A DNA stretch of 64,000 nucleotides, taken from the NCBI RefSeq assembly GCF_005502465.1, contig NZ_SCOT01000002.1, positions 182,789 through 246,788 of the forward strand. The letters run 5' to 3'. The first letter of the stretch is position 1; the number at the start of each line of letters is the position of its first letter. The notes under the pieces are model-generated. The model saw only the letters and a program-made list of their open reading frames with translations, had not been told where the DNA came from and made no database searches. This DNA is from Sphingopyxis sp. L1A2A (GTDB lineage Bacteria > Pseudomonadota > Alphaproteobacteria > Sphingomonadales > Sphingomonadaceae). This document shows, piece after piece, positions 54,623 to 63,288 of the stretch. The translations under genes and the position numbers were made by a program.

Positions 54623-56251
54623 ATGGCACTGCCTCAGACCCTTCGCGTCCTTCTCCGCGACCGGCGCGCCGGGATCAGCATCGCCACCGCCTTTGCGATG
54701 ACGATGCTGATCGGCGCCGCGGCGCTCGCGGTCGATGTCGGCTCGCTGTATCTCGACCGCCGCAAGTTGCAGGGGATTGCCGATGCTGCAGCGATGGCGG
54801 CAGCCGGGCGACCGGGCGAGGAGCAGGCGGCCGCCGAGCGGATCATCGCCGCCAATTGCGATTGCGGTATCCGCATCGCGGCGCTGACCCCCGGGACTTA
54901 CACGCCCGACGGCGCGGTCGCCGCCGAACAGCGCTTCGCCCCGGGCGGCGCATCGGCGAACGCGGTGCAGATCGTCTTGACGCGCGATCGTCCGCTATAT
55001 TTCGGCAGCTTCCTGACGGGCAAGAGCAACAGCGTGATCCGCGCCACCGCGACCGGCGCGCGGCGCGGCTATGCGGCCTTTTCGCTCGGCTCGCGAGTTG
55101 CCGCGGTCAACGGCGGTCTGCCCAATGCTCTGTTGTCAGGACTGACCGGCAGCCAGATCAACCTGTCGCTGATGGATTACAACGCGCTGGCCAGCACCGA
55201 CATCGACCTGCTGGCGTTTTCCGATGCGCTCCGCACCGAAATCGATGCCGAGGTGCTGACCTTTGGCCAGACGCTCGACAGTCAGGTGACGATGCCGCAG
55301 GTCGTGTCGGCGCTGGCGAACGCGTCGGACGGGCAGGCGGCGAGCGCGCTGGAGCATATCGCCGCGCGCGCCCTGCCGCGCAGCCTGTTTCCGTCTCGCG
55401 CGATCGATCTGGGGCCGCGGTCGTCGAGCATCCGCGTCGATGCCGCCAATCCGGTCAAGGTCAACGCGCTCAGCCTGCTGCGCGCGATGCTGCTACTCGG
55501 CAGCGCCAATCGTCAGGTCGACCTGTCGCTGGCGAGCAACCTGCCCGGCGGATCGGGGATCGACATTGCGCTGTTGATCGGCGAGCCGCCGGCGCACTCG
55601 CCGCTGATCGCGGTGACCGATACCAACCAAGTGATCGTGCGCACCGCGCAGGTGCGGCTGAAGCTCGACACGCGGATCGCGACCCCGCTTGCCAGCGTTC
55701 ATATCCCGGTGCTGGCCGAACTCGGCTCAGCCTCGGCGCGGATTTCGGACATTGATTGCCGACCCAACAGCGGCGCAGCGGTGTCGCTGGCGGTGGTCAC
55801 CTCGCCTGCGATACTGGCGATCGGCACCGTCGACGCCGCCGACTTCCAGGACATGCAGCGCCCGCTCGACCCGCGGCCGGCGCGGGTGGTGAAACTGCCG
55901 CTCGCCAGCGTCGATGCCGAGGCCGAACTGGTGCTGTCGGACCTTGCCGAAAAGCAGGTCGCCTTTGCGCGCAGCGACATCGACGACGGACGGGTGAAGA
56001 CCGTGTCGAGCAGCGGACTGGTTGCGGGCGCCGCCAAATCGCTGTCCGATCGCATGGACCTGCGCGTCAATGTGCTGGGGCTCGGGCTCAACCTCAACGC
56101 CCTGCGAACCGTCGTCGGCGATACCGTGGCGCTGGCGGCGCCGGTGCTCGACACCGTGCTCGCCGATGTCACCGGCCTGCTGGGTGTGCATGTCGGGCAG
56201 GCCGACGCGCGGGTCAACGCGCTGCGCTGCGGCAAAGCCAAGCTGGTCTGA
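54623..56251 (+). CDS. TadG-like pilus-assembly protein
   Basis: A 542-residue protein. The N-terminal 70 residues match the TadG N-terminal domain: RRAGISIATAFAMTMLIGAA, LAVDVGSLYLDRRKLQGIADAAAMAAAG (split here at AAL). The rest is a beta-rich extracytoplasmic region, as in DUF2134 proteins. ATG 54623 follows two bases after the tadE stop; an overlapping TTG at 54617 is also in frame. It probably belongs to the Tad/Flp pilus locus, but no other tad gene is visible here. Confidence 0.85.
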   Translation: MALPQTLRVLLRDRRAGISIATAFAMTMLIGAAALAVDVGSLYLDRRKLQGIADAAAMAAAGRPGEEQAAAERIIAANCDCGIRIAALTPGTYTPDGAVAAEQRFAPGGASANAVQIVLTRDRPLYFGSFLTGKSNSVIRATATGARRGYAAFSLGSRVAAVNGGLPNALLSGLTGSQINLSLMDYNALASTDIDLLAFSDALRTEIDAEVLTFGQTLDSQVTMPQVVSALANASDGQAASALEHIAARALPRSLFPSRAIDLGPRSSSIRVDAANPVKVNALSLLRAMLLLGSANRQVDLSLASNLPGGSGIDIALLIGEPPAHSPLIAVTDTNQVIVRTAQVRLKLDTRIATPLASVHIPVLAELGSASARISDIDCRPNSGAAVSLAVVTSPAILAIGTVDAADFQDMQRPLDPRPARVVKLPLASVDAEAELVLSDLAEKQVAFARSDIDDGRVKTVSSSGLVAGAAKSLSDRMDLRVNVLGLGLNLNALRTVVGDTVALAAPVLDTVLADVTGLLGVHVGQADARVNALRCGKAKLV

Positions 56252-56350
56252 CCGCACCATAACGGCACCGGCGTGGATGCACTTCGTGGCCATCATCGCG
56301 CCGCCGGCCCCAAAAGGACCAGACGTGATCCGGCCAGCGGGGAGGCAAAA

Positions 56351-57247
56351 GTGCCAGCAGTCCATGAACCACAGCGCGTTTCGGCGGCGGATTTCATCCG
56401 CGGCTTTGCCAATTGGCGCCTGCAATCGGCGCGCAAGCCTGTGGTTGTCACGCATCATGGCAAGGACGCGCATGTGCTGATCTCGCTCGACGACTATCGG
56501 CGGTTGGACCGCGATGCGGACGACGTCGCCGCGGCGACAGACAGTGTGCAGCACTCGCTCGCCGGGCTAGCCGAAGCGATCCGCGACGCGATGATCCTGA
56601 TCGACCGGCAATGGCGCATCGTCGCGGTTAATCCGGCGGCGTCGGACATGCTGGCGACATCGTGCGCCGACCTGATCGGCGCGCCGCTGCTGACTGCGGT
56701 ACCGCGGCTCAACGGCAGTTTGCTGGCGCAGCATATCATCCGCCTGATCGAGTATCGCGAGCGTTTTTCGGGCGAGGTGCCCGACATCCTGCGGCCGCGC
56801 CAGTGGCTGCGCGTCGACCTGGTCCCCGCGCCGATCGGCGGCGCGCTGATCCTGCGCGATGTCAGCGGCGCAATGGACGATTTTGCCGCGACCGACGCGC
56901 GGCAGGCTTTGCTCGATGCGGTCGAAACGGACGGCGGCATCGGTCATGCGCGGCTGTCGGTGCGCGAAACCGTTGAGGCGGCAAATGCCATGCTCACCGC
57001 ACTGCTCGGGGTCGATCAGGCAGCGATCAAGCGGGTGCGCTTTTCGGCGCTGCTGGCGGTCGCGCATCGCAGCGCCTTTGCCGAAGCGCTGGAATCGGTC
57101 TTCCGGTCGGGCCAGTCGGCGCGCCTGGCATCCCAGATCGTTACCCGCGACGGAACCGCGATTGCCGTCACCCTGACCATCGCCGAGGTGCGCGGCCCCT
57201 ATGCCAGCGACGGCGCCGTCGTCCTGGTGACGCGGTCCGCGCCTTAG
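56351..57247 (+). CDS. Phd/YefM-like N terminus fused to PAS sensor domains
   Basis: A 298-residue protein. It starts at GTG 56351 with a near-perfect GGGGAGG ribosome site; a longer frame to 56273 lacks one. The N terminus VSAADFIRGFANWRLQSARKPVVVTHHGKDAHVLISLDDYRRL (in shorter pieces) has the fold signature of Phd/YefM antitoxins. Two PAS-like regions follow (about 75-190: AMILIDRQWRIVAVNPAASDML; and 195-298). There is no kinase, cyclase or HTH output. It lies 99 bases after TadG on the same strand. Its function is unknown; it is probably a sensory or adaptor protein. Confidence 0.7.
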   Translation: MPAVHEPQRVSAADFIRGFANWRLQSARKPVVVTHHGKDAHVLISLDDYRRLDRDADDVAAATDSVQHSLAGLAEAIRDAMILIDRQWRIVAVNPAASDMLATSCADLIGAPLLTAVPRLNGSLLAQHIIRLIEYRERFSGEVPDILRPRQWLRVDLVPAPIGGALILRDVSGAMDDFAATDARQALLDAVETDGGIGHARLSVRETVEAANAMLTALLGVDQAAIKRVRFSALLAVAHRSAFAEALESVFRSGQSARLASQIVTRDGTAIAVTLTIAEVRGPYASDGAVVLVTRSAP

Positions 57248-57328
57248 GGCGCCTTGGGGCGCCCGCGCGCTGGACAAGCGGCGCCGCGTGGCGCAATCAT
57301 CGGGGCGACAAACGTTGCAAGTCGCAAC

Positions 57329-57346
57329 TTGCCGTTTACGTAAAGG
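57329..57346 (+). promoter_or_regulatory. Possible MerR/LiuR-type operator upstream of the acyl-CoA dehydrogenase pair
   Basis: TTGCCGTTTACGTAAAGG includes the perfect palindrome TTTACGTAAA (57335-57344). It resembles the TTTACGT-based operators of LiuR-type MerR regulators of branched-chain and fatty acid degradation. It is 46 bases upstream of ATG 57392; TATAAG (57358) could be a -10 element. Inference from pattern only. Confidence 0.4.
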
Positions 57347-57391
57347 TGAGCGCTCAGTATAAGGGCGTCATTATCCGATGGGAGATTCGTG

Positions 57392-58585
57392 ATGGACATG
57401 GAATTCAGCCCCGAAGATCTCGCCTTCCAACAGGAAGTGCGCGACTTCATCGCCGAAAATTACCCCGCCGACCTGCGCGACAAGCAGGATGAGGGCGAAG
57501 AGATGTCCAAGGAGGATTTTCTCGCCTGGCACAAGATTCTGCACAAAAAGGGCTGGATCGCGCCCGCGTGGCCGGTCGAATATGGCGGTACCGGCTGGAC
57601 CCCGACGCAGCGTTTCATCTGGTCGGAGGAAACCGCGCGCGCCGATTGTATCCGCCTGATGCCCTTCGGTCTCGCGATGGTCGGGCCGGTGATCTACACC
57701 TTCGGCACCCCCGAACAGAAAGCCTATTTCCTGCCGCGCATCCTGTCGGGCGAGGATTGGTGGTGTCAGGGCTATTCGGAACCCGGTTCGGGCAGCGACC
57801 TTGCCTCGCTCCGCACCACGGCCATCCGCGACGGCGACGATTATATCGTCAACGGCCAGAAGACCTGGACGACGCTGGCGCAGCATGCCGACTGGGGCTT
57901 TTTCCTCGTCCGCACCGACAAGGACGCCAAGCAGCAGGAAGGCATTTCCTTCCTGCTCATCGACATGAAATCGCCCGGCATCACCGTGCGTCCGATCATC
58001 ACGCTGGGCGGCGAGCATGAAGTCAACGAAGTGTGGCTCGAGGACGTCCGCGTCCCCATTTCACAGCGCGTTTACGAGGAAAACAAAGGCTGGACCTGCG
58101 CCAAGTTCCTGCTCGCGCACGAACGCACCGGCATCGCCGGCGTCGCCGCGTCGAAGCGCGGGATCGAGAAGGTCAAGGCGATCGCCCGCACCGAACTCGA
58201 TGGTGACAAGCCGCTGCTCGCCAATGCGTTCTTCAAGCGCAAGGTTGCCGAGCTGGAAGTCGATCTGGCCGCCCTCGAATTCACCGAATTGCGCAGTCTC
58301 GCCGGTCCGAACGCCGGACGCGGCCCGGGACCGGAATCGAGCCTGCTGAAGATCAAGGGATCGGAAATCCAGCAGCGGTTGACCGAGCTGAGCCTGGAGG
58401 CGGTCGGCCACTATGGCGCACCCTATTTCCGCGGTTTCGGAGAGGGCGACAACGAGCATCCGATCGGGCCCGATTATGCCCATCGCGCCGCGCCAACCTA
58501 TTTCAACGTCCGCAAGACGACGATCTATGGCGGATCGAACGAGATTCAGCGCAACATCATCGCCAAAATGGTGCTCGGCCTCTGA
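57392..58585 (+). CDS. Acyl-CoA dehydrogenase, large/first partner (lacks canonical YEGT)
   Basis: A 397-residue flavoprotein. It has GYSEPGSGSDLAS in the middle domain and a C-terminal TTIYGGSNEIQRNIIAKMV. Where the catalytic glutamate of ordinary acyl-CoA dehydrogenases lies (YEGT), this protein has YGGS. That pattern is found in one partner of heterotetrameric acyl-CoA dehydrogenases such as those of steroid side-chain breakdown, in which the base is elsewhere. ATG 57392 (GTG 57389 directly before) follows GGGAGATTC. Its likely partner is the gene at 58693, 107 bases downstream across a repeat. Confidence 0.85.
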   Translation: MDMEFSPEDLAFQQEVRDFIAENYPADLRDKQDEGEEMSKEDFLAWHKILHKKGWIAPAWPVEYGGTGWTPTQRFIWSEETARADCIRLMPFGLAMVGPVIYTFGTPEQKAYFLPRILSGEDWWCQGYSEPGSGSDLASLRTTAIRDGDDYIVNGQKTWTTLAQHADWGFFLVRTDKDAKQQEGISFLLIDMKSPGITVRPIITLGGEHEVNEVWLEDVRVPISQRVYEENKGWTCAKFLLAHERTGIAGVAASKRGIEKVKAIARTELDGDKPLLANAFFKRKVAELEVDLAALEFTELRSLAGPNAGRGPGPESSLLKIKGSEIQQRLTELSLEAVGHYGAPYFRGFGEGDNEHPIGPDYAHRAAPTYFNVRKTTIYGGSNEIQRNIIAKMVLGL

Positions 58586-58593
58586 CGTAAGCG

Positions 58594-58684
58594 CCGTCCC
58601 CGCGCAGGCGGGGACCGCAGTCGGCCTGACGCAGCACCGCAGTAAAAACCTACAGCGGCCCCCGCCGACGCGGGGGCGACGAGG
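58594..58684. repeat. Dispersed inverted repeat, type 5, inside the acyl-CoA dehydrogenase pair
   Basis: Arms CCGTCCCCGCGCAGGCGGGGAC (near 58594, in two parts) and CCCCCGCCGACGCGGGGGCGACG (near 58660, in two parts) face each other over about 45 bases. It fills the spacer between the two dehydrogenase genes, ending a few bases before the second start. Confidence 0.7.
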
Positions 58685-58692
58685 ATATAGAG

Positions 58693-59832
58693 ATGGATTT
58701 CACCTACACCGAAACGCAGGACATGATCCGCGACACGCTCGCGCGCTTCCTGAGCGACACCTATGATTTTGAAACGCGCCAGAAGTTCATCAATTCGGAC
58801 AGCGGCCGCGATCCGGCGATCTGGACCGCGCTGGCGCAGGAACTGGGCATGCTGGGCGCGCCTTTTGCCGAGGAGCATGGCGGCTTAGGCGGCGGCGCGC
58901 TTGAAAATGCGATCGTCATGGAAGAGCTGGGCAAGGTCATCGGGATCGAACCCTATCTGCCGACCGTCGTCATCGCGGGCGGCGCGCTGAAGGCCGTCGG
59001 CGGGGCGCAGGCCGACGCGATGATCCCCGAGATCATTGCCGGCAATGCGATTATCGCCTTTGCCTATGCCGAGCCGCAGGGCCGCTACGACCTCGCCAAT
59101 TTGCGCACCACCGCGAAGAAGGACGGCGCGGGCTATGTGCTGAACGGCCACAAGGGCGTCGTTTACGCCGCACCATGGGCGACGCACCTGCTCGTCACCG
59201 CGCGCACCGGCGGTGGCCAGCGTGACCGCGAGGGCGTGTCGCTGTTCCTGATCGACGCCAATCTTCCCGGCATCGTCCGCCGCGACTATCCGACCGTCGA
59301 CGGCAGCCGTGCGTCGGAAATCTATTTCGAAAATGTCGCAATCCCCGGCGATGCGCTTCTGGGCGGCGAAGGCACCGGGCTGCCGCTGGTCGAGCAGATC
59401 GTCGATGATGCGACCGTCGCGGTGTGCGCCGAGGCGACCGGCGTGATGCAAAAGCTGCACGAAGGCACGCTGGAATACACCCAGCAGCGCAAGCAGTTCG
59501 GGGTTCCGATCGCCAAGTTCCAGGTGCTCCAGCACCGCATGGTCGACATGTTCATGGAAGTCGAACAGGCGCGCTCGATGACGATCATGGGGGTGCTGAA
59601 GCTCGACCTGCCCGCGAACGAGCGCATGGCTGCGGTCTCAGCCGCCAAGGCCAAGGTTGCGCGCGGCGCGAAGTTCGTCGGCCAGAACGCGATCCAGACC
59701 CACGGCGGCATCGGCATCACGCAGGAGCTGGCCATCGGCCATTATTTCAAGCGCGCGACGATGATCGAGGGCCAGTTCGGCAGCCACGACTATCACATGG
59801 ACCGCTATGAACGGATTGTGCTGGCGGATTGA
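58693..59832 (+). CDS. Acyl-CoA dehydrogenase, second partner (non-canonical)
   Basis: A 379-residue flavoprotein of the same superfamily but divergent. It has VMEELGKVIGIEPYLPTVV, FAYAEPQGRYD in place of the usual TEPxxGSD, and a C-terminal GIGITQELAIGHYFKRATMI with no YEGT-type catalytic glutamate. It resembles the small subunit of alpha2beta2 acyl-CoA dehydrogenases. Together with the gene at 57392 it may act on CoA esters too bulky for the canonical enzyme. The substrate is not known. Confidence 0.82.
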   Translation: MDFTYTETQDMIRDTLARFLSDTYDFETRQKFINSDSGRDPAIWTALAQELGMLGAPFAEEHGGLGGGALENAIVMEELGKVIGIEPYLPTVVIAGGALKAVGGAQADAMIPEIIAGNAIIAFAYAEPQGRYDLANLRTTAKKDGAGYVLNGHKGVVYAAPWATHLLVTARTGGGQRDREGVSLFLIDANLPGIVRRDYPTVDGSRASEIYFENVAIPGDALLGGEGTGLPLVEQIVDDATVAVCAEATGVMQKLHEGTLEYTQQRKQFGVPIAKFQVLQHRMVDMFMEVEQARSMTIMGVLKLDLPANERMAAVSAAKAKVARGAKFVGQNAIQTHGGIGITQELAIGHYFKRATMIEGQFGSHDYHMDRYERIVLAD

Positions 59833-59841
59833 TGCACTTTC

Positions 59842-59865
59842 GCCCCTCCCCTGACGGGGAGGGGC
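59842..59865. terminator. Hairpin between convergent acyl-CoA dehydrogenase and TonB receptor genes
   Basis: A 10-base-pair stem GCCCCTCCCC / GGGGAGGGGC with a TGAC loop, right at the converging stops. There is no T-run, so intrinsic termination is unproven. Confidence 0.55.
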
Positions 59866-59869
59866 CTAT

Positions 59870-62359
59870 CTAGTACGCCACATCCACCGCGATCCGCAGC
59901 GTCCTTGGCCGCAGTGGCGTCATAAAGCCCTCGTTACCCTCGACAAATGGTGTGCCGAGCGAGAAGCGGTTGCCGCGCGAATCGAACAGATTGGTCAGCG
60001 TCAGTGACAGCCCGCGGCGGTTGTTGCCGACGCGCATCGCCAGCCCGGTGTCGATATAGTCGCCCTGGCTTTCGCCCAGCACCGGGCCGATGCCGAGCCG
60101 CGACGGCCCGATATAATTGGCCCAGCCATTGACGCGGAAATCCTCGTCGCCGATCACCGTCGCATAGTTGACCGACCCGCGCACCGCGTGGCTCGCGACA
60201 TTGGGGATACGTCCAAGCCGCCCCGGGGCGCTGTCGAACACCGGCAGGATTTCGAGCGCGAGATCATCGACCCGGCTTTGGTTATAGACCGCGCCGAGTT
60301 CAAAGGTCAGCGCCTCGGTCGGGCGCATCGCCAGCGCGCCCGACACGCTGGTGATCCGTCCGTCGCCGATATTGGCGGTGGTCGGAAAGCCGGTGCTGTC
60401 GATGAAGTCGGCCTGGATGTTGCGCCAGCGGCTGTGCGACACAGCGATGCTCGCGTCGAACAGGCTTTGCCCCTTGTCGCCAAAGCGGACTCCCGCCTCC
60501 CAAGTTCGCACCTTATCATTCAGGAATCGCCGCACGAAATTGCCGTCGACCGCCAGCCCGCCGGGCCGGAACCCCTCCTGATAGCGTGCATAAAGCCGCA
60601 GATTGTGCAGCGGCGTCGCGAGCAGTGAGAAGGACGGCAGCAGGTCGGTTTCGCTCCGCGACGCCGTCGTCGCGCGGCCCGCCTGGGCAAGCGCGAAGGA
60701 TACGCCTTCGGCCATGCCGCCGAGCCGCGCGTGCGACAATCGGATGCCGCCAGCGGCGATAAGGTCGGGCAACACTTCGACCGTCGTCTCGGCATAGCCG
60801 GTGACTTCGGTAATCTTGTTGGTGACGCCGGGCAGCACGGCGCGGAGTGGACCATAGCCATATTCGCGGTCCTGGCGGGCGCGATTGTCGATGAAGCTCG
60901 CGCCGACGACCCAGCCGAGACCGTCATGATAGGGACGCGACAGGCGGTTTTCGCTGACGAACATCCGCGTCGCATTGCGCTGGTCGAGCACGCGCGGCAC
61001 GTCGCTGAGCGGCGTCACCTGAACCGGCGCGAACAGTCGCTCGACGTCCACTGCACCCGCCGTGACGACCGACCCGGGCGGCGCTTCGGGCAGGCTGGCA
61101 TCGAAGCGTTCGAACAGGCGGTGGTCGATGAAAGCATTGGACGACTGGAAATGCAGGCCGTCCCAATCCTTCATGACGACGATCGTGCCAAGGCTATAGC
61201 GTGCCGACGCATTCTGCTCGACCATCGAGTTGCGGGCCAGCGGCGGCGCGGCCTTGTCGGCATATTGCGCATCGTTCGACTTGATCGACTGATAAACGCC
61301 GCCCAGATCGATGGTCCAGTCATCGCCCGCGTCAAAACGGAAAGCGCCGCGACCGCCGCGGACATGGACGCGGTTGACGTCGTTCTGCCCGCGCAGCGGG
61401 TTGTCGATATAACCGCCGTCGGTGAGCATATAGCCGACCAGCCGCAGCGCGTGGCCGTTGTCGCCGACCGGCAGGTTGGCGATCGCGGCGATGTCGCCGC
61501 CGGGGTCGCCATGCTGGGTCAACGAGATGCCCGCGATCGCCTGCACCGACATGGCGCGCGGGTCGGGGGCTTTGGGGACGACGCGAATGATCCCGCCGAG
61601 CGACCCGGCGCCATAAAGCGTGCCCTGCGGCCCTTCGAGGATTTCGACATTGTCGACGTCGTAAAGGCGCAGGTCGGGGTCGGGGGCATTATAGCTCAGC
61701 CGGATATCGCCCAGATACTGGCCCACCGTCGATTGGGTCGGGCCGGTGAAGCTGGAATCGGCGATGCCGCGAATGAACAGCTTGTTGCGCCCCGACCCCA
61801 GATGGGTCGACGACACCGTGGCGGTTCGCGACAGGATCGATTCCATTCCGCGTTCGCCGCCAAACGCCAAATCGCCGCCACTCAATTGGGTGACGACGCC
61901 GGCGAAATGCGAATAGGGCAAGTCGGTCTTCGACGCGGTGACGATGATCTCGTCCTGCGCCGCGGCGACCATGTCATGCGACGGTTCGCGCGCGCGCGGC
62001 TGCGGCGTCTGTTGCGGCGGCGGCGCGGGCCGATGCGCCAGCCGCGGTGCAAGCGGGCGGCGCTCGATGCGCCAGCTGGTGGCGCTGACGCGGACGGCGC
62101 GGGCGTCGGAACCGCTCAAGAGCCGCTGGATCGCTTCCTCGACGCTCATCCGCCCGCGCACCCGTTTGACCCGCGCTTGCCATAGCCTGGCGTCGACGAC
62201 GCTGATGCTGACCCCGGCCTGACGGCTGATCACCGGCAGGGCCGTCGACAGGCTCCCCTTGGGCACGTCGAAGGCGCGTTCCTCCGCCGCCAAAACCTGC
62301 GCGGGCAGGCTCAGCGCGATCGCTGCAGCGACGAAAGCAAGGCGCGCGGGTACGGTCAG
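59870..62359 (-). CDS. TonB-dependent receptor with N-terminal STN signalling domain; probable CTG start
   Basis: About 829 residues if begun at CTG 62359. The first in-frame ATG/GTG/TTG is TTG 62293, but upstream codons encode a good signal peptide (TVPARLAFVAAAIALSLP then AQVLA). The CTG lies in CTGA, overlapping the fecR stop, exactly as ATGA overlaps do elsewhere in the window. After the signal comes an STN domain (about 25-100: FDVPKGSLSTALPVISRQ), the plug (EIIVTASKTDLPYSH; VEILEGPQGTLYGAGSLGG, split), and a barrel ending RTLRIAVDVAY (final aromatic). It takes up an unknown ligand and signals to FecR. Confidence 0.85.
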   Translation of the reverse strand: MTVPARLAFVAAAIALSLPAQVLAAEERAFDVPKGSLSTALPVISRQAGVSISVVDARLWQARVKRVRGRMSVEEAIQRLLSGSDARAVRVSATSWRIERRPLAPRLAHRPAPPPQQTPQPRAREPSHDMVAAAQDEIIVTASKTDLPYSHFAGVVTQLSGGDLAFGGERGMESILSRTATVSSTHLGSGRNKLFIRGIADSSFTGPTQSTVGQYLGDIRLSYNAPDPDLRLYDVDNVEILEGPQGTLYGAGSLGGIIRVVPKAPDPRAMSVQAIAGISLTQHGDPGGDIAAIANLPVGDNGHALRLVGYMLTDGGYIDNPLRGQNDVNRVHVRGGRGAFRFDAGDDWTIDLGGVYQSIKSNDAQYADKAAPPLARNSMVEQNASARYSLGTIVVMKDWDGLHFQSSNAFIDHRLFERFDASLPEAPPGSVVTAGAVDVERLFAPVQVTPLSDVPRVLDQRNATRMFVSENRLSRPYHDGLGWVVGASFIDNRARQDREYGYGPLRAVLPGVTNKITEVTGYAETTVEVLPDLIAAGGIRLSHARLGGMAEGVSFALAQAGRATTASRSETDLLPSFSLLATPLHNLRLYARYQEGFRPGGLAVDGNFVRRFLNDKVRTWEAGVRFGDKGQSLFDASIAVSHSRWRNIQADFIDSTGFPTTANIGDGRITSVSGALAMRPTEALTFELGAVYNQSRVDDLALEILPVFDSAPGRLGRIPNVASHAVRGSVNYATVIGDEDFRVNGWANYIGPSRLGIGPVLGESQGDYIDTGLAMRVGNNRRGLSLTLTNLFDSRGNRFSLGTPFVEGNEGFMTPLRPRTLRIAVDVAY

Positions 62360-63288
62360 CGGGTCAGGATCCAGCCATCGCCTTGCCGCCGCGCCTTTGT
62401 TCCCGACAAAGCGGCGAGATCGGATATGGTGCGATCGCGGTTGGCGTCGATGATCAGCGCGCCGCGGAACGACAGCGTCGCGGCGGCGGGGGTTACCTCC
62501 ACCGCCATGCCGGCGGTCCGTTTCAGATCCTCGGCCACCACGGCCAGCGGCGCGCCGTTGTAGACCAGCAATCCGCTGCGCCAGCCGCCGACGCTGGCGA
62601 CGTCGATGTCCTGCACGACCGGTGGTCGCTCATCATCATCGCGCGCTTCGATGGCCTTGCCCGCGACCAGGCGGAGCTTGTCGCGATCGGGGTTATAGAG
62701 GACGATGCCTTCCGACACCGCGACCGAGGTCTGGCGTTCGCGCCGGACGACGTTGAAGGCGGTGCCCAGATCGACGATCCGGTCGCCGCCCGCTTCGACG
62801 ACAAAGGGATCGTCGTCGCGGTGCACGACATGGAACATCGCCTCGCCCGCTTCCAGTCGGGCAAAGCGTGGGCGATACTTGTCGATTTCCACGACCGAGC
62901 CGCCGTTGATTTCGATCCGCGATCCGTCCGCCAGCTTGATGGTGCGATGTTCACCGGCCGCGGTTTCGATCCGGTCGGCGTTGCCGAACGGGTTCACCGT
63001 CGACAAGCCGATGACGGCGACCAAGGCGGCTGCGATCGCACCACCGAACCAGGCGCGGCGCGATGGGCGGCGCGGTGCGATCGGCATTGTAACGACCACG
63101 GGCTTGGCCAACGGCGGCAGGGCGTCAAGATCCTGATCGAGGCTGGCGATGGCATCGTAAATCGCGGCATGGTCAGGGCTTTCGGCCAGCCAGTCGGCAA
63201 AGCCGTCCCAATCGTCGAACGCGGCATCGCGCTGACGGATCAACCAGTCGATGGCGCGTGCTTGGGCGGGGCTGGCATCAGGCTGCAT
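62356..63288 (-). CDS. FecR family anti-sigma/sigma-regulator membrane protein
   Basis: A 310-residue protein: an N-terminal cytoplasmic domain beginning MQPDASPAQARAIDWLIRQ with the conserved W residues, one membrane helix (about 79-98), then the FecR periplasmic domain (TAAGEHRTIKLADGSRIEING and a C-terminal STN-like part). It passes the signal from the TonB receptor to the sigma factor. The start ATG 63288 overlaps the end of the sigma gene by 11 bases, and its TGA forms CTGA with the receptor start. Confidence 0.9.
   Translation of the reverse strand: MQPDASPAQARAIDWLIRQRDAAFDDWDGFADWLAESPDHAAIYDAIASLDQDLDALPPLAKPVVVTMPIAPRRPSRRAWFGGAIAAALVAVIGLSTVNPFGNADRIETAAGEHRTIKLADGSRIEINGGSVVEIDKYRPRFARLEAGEAMFHVVHRDDDPFVVEAGGDRIVDLGTAFNVVRRERQTSVAVSEGIVLYNPDRDKLRLVAGKAIEARDDDERPPVVQDIDVASVGGWRSGLLVYNGAPLAVVAEDLKRTAGMAVEVTPAAATLSFRGALIIDANRDRTISDLAALSGTKARRQGDGWILTR

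Noticed and set aside
56351..57247. Toxin-antitoxin pair
   Set aside because: Only the Phd/YefM-like N terminus is present; no toxin-sized gene is next to it and PAS domains follow in the same protein.
60731..62185. 484-residue plus-strand frame opposite the TonB receptor
   Set aside because: GC-shadow frame with no recognisable domain; the receptor on the other strand is unmistakable.
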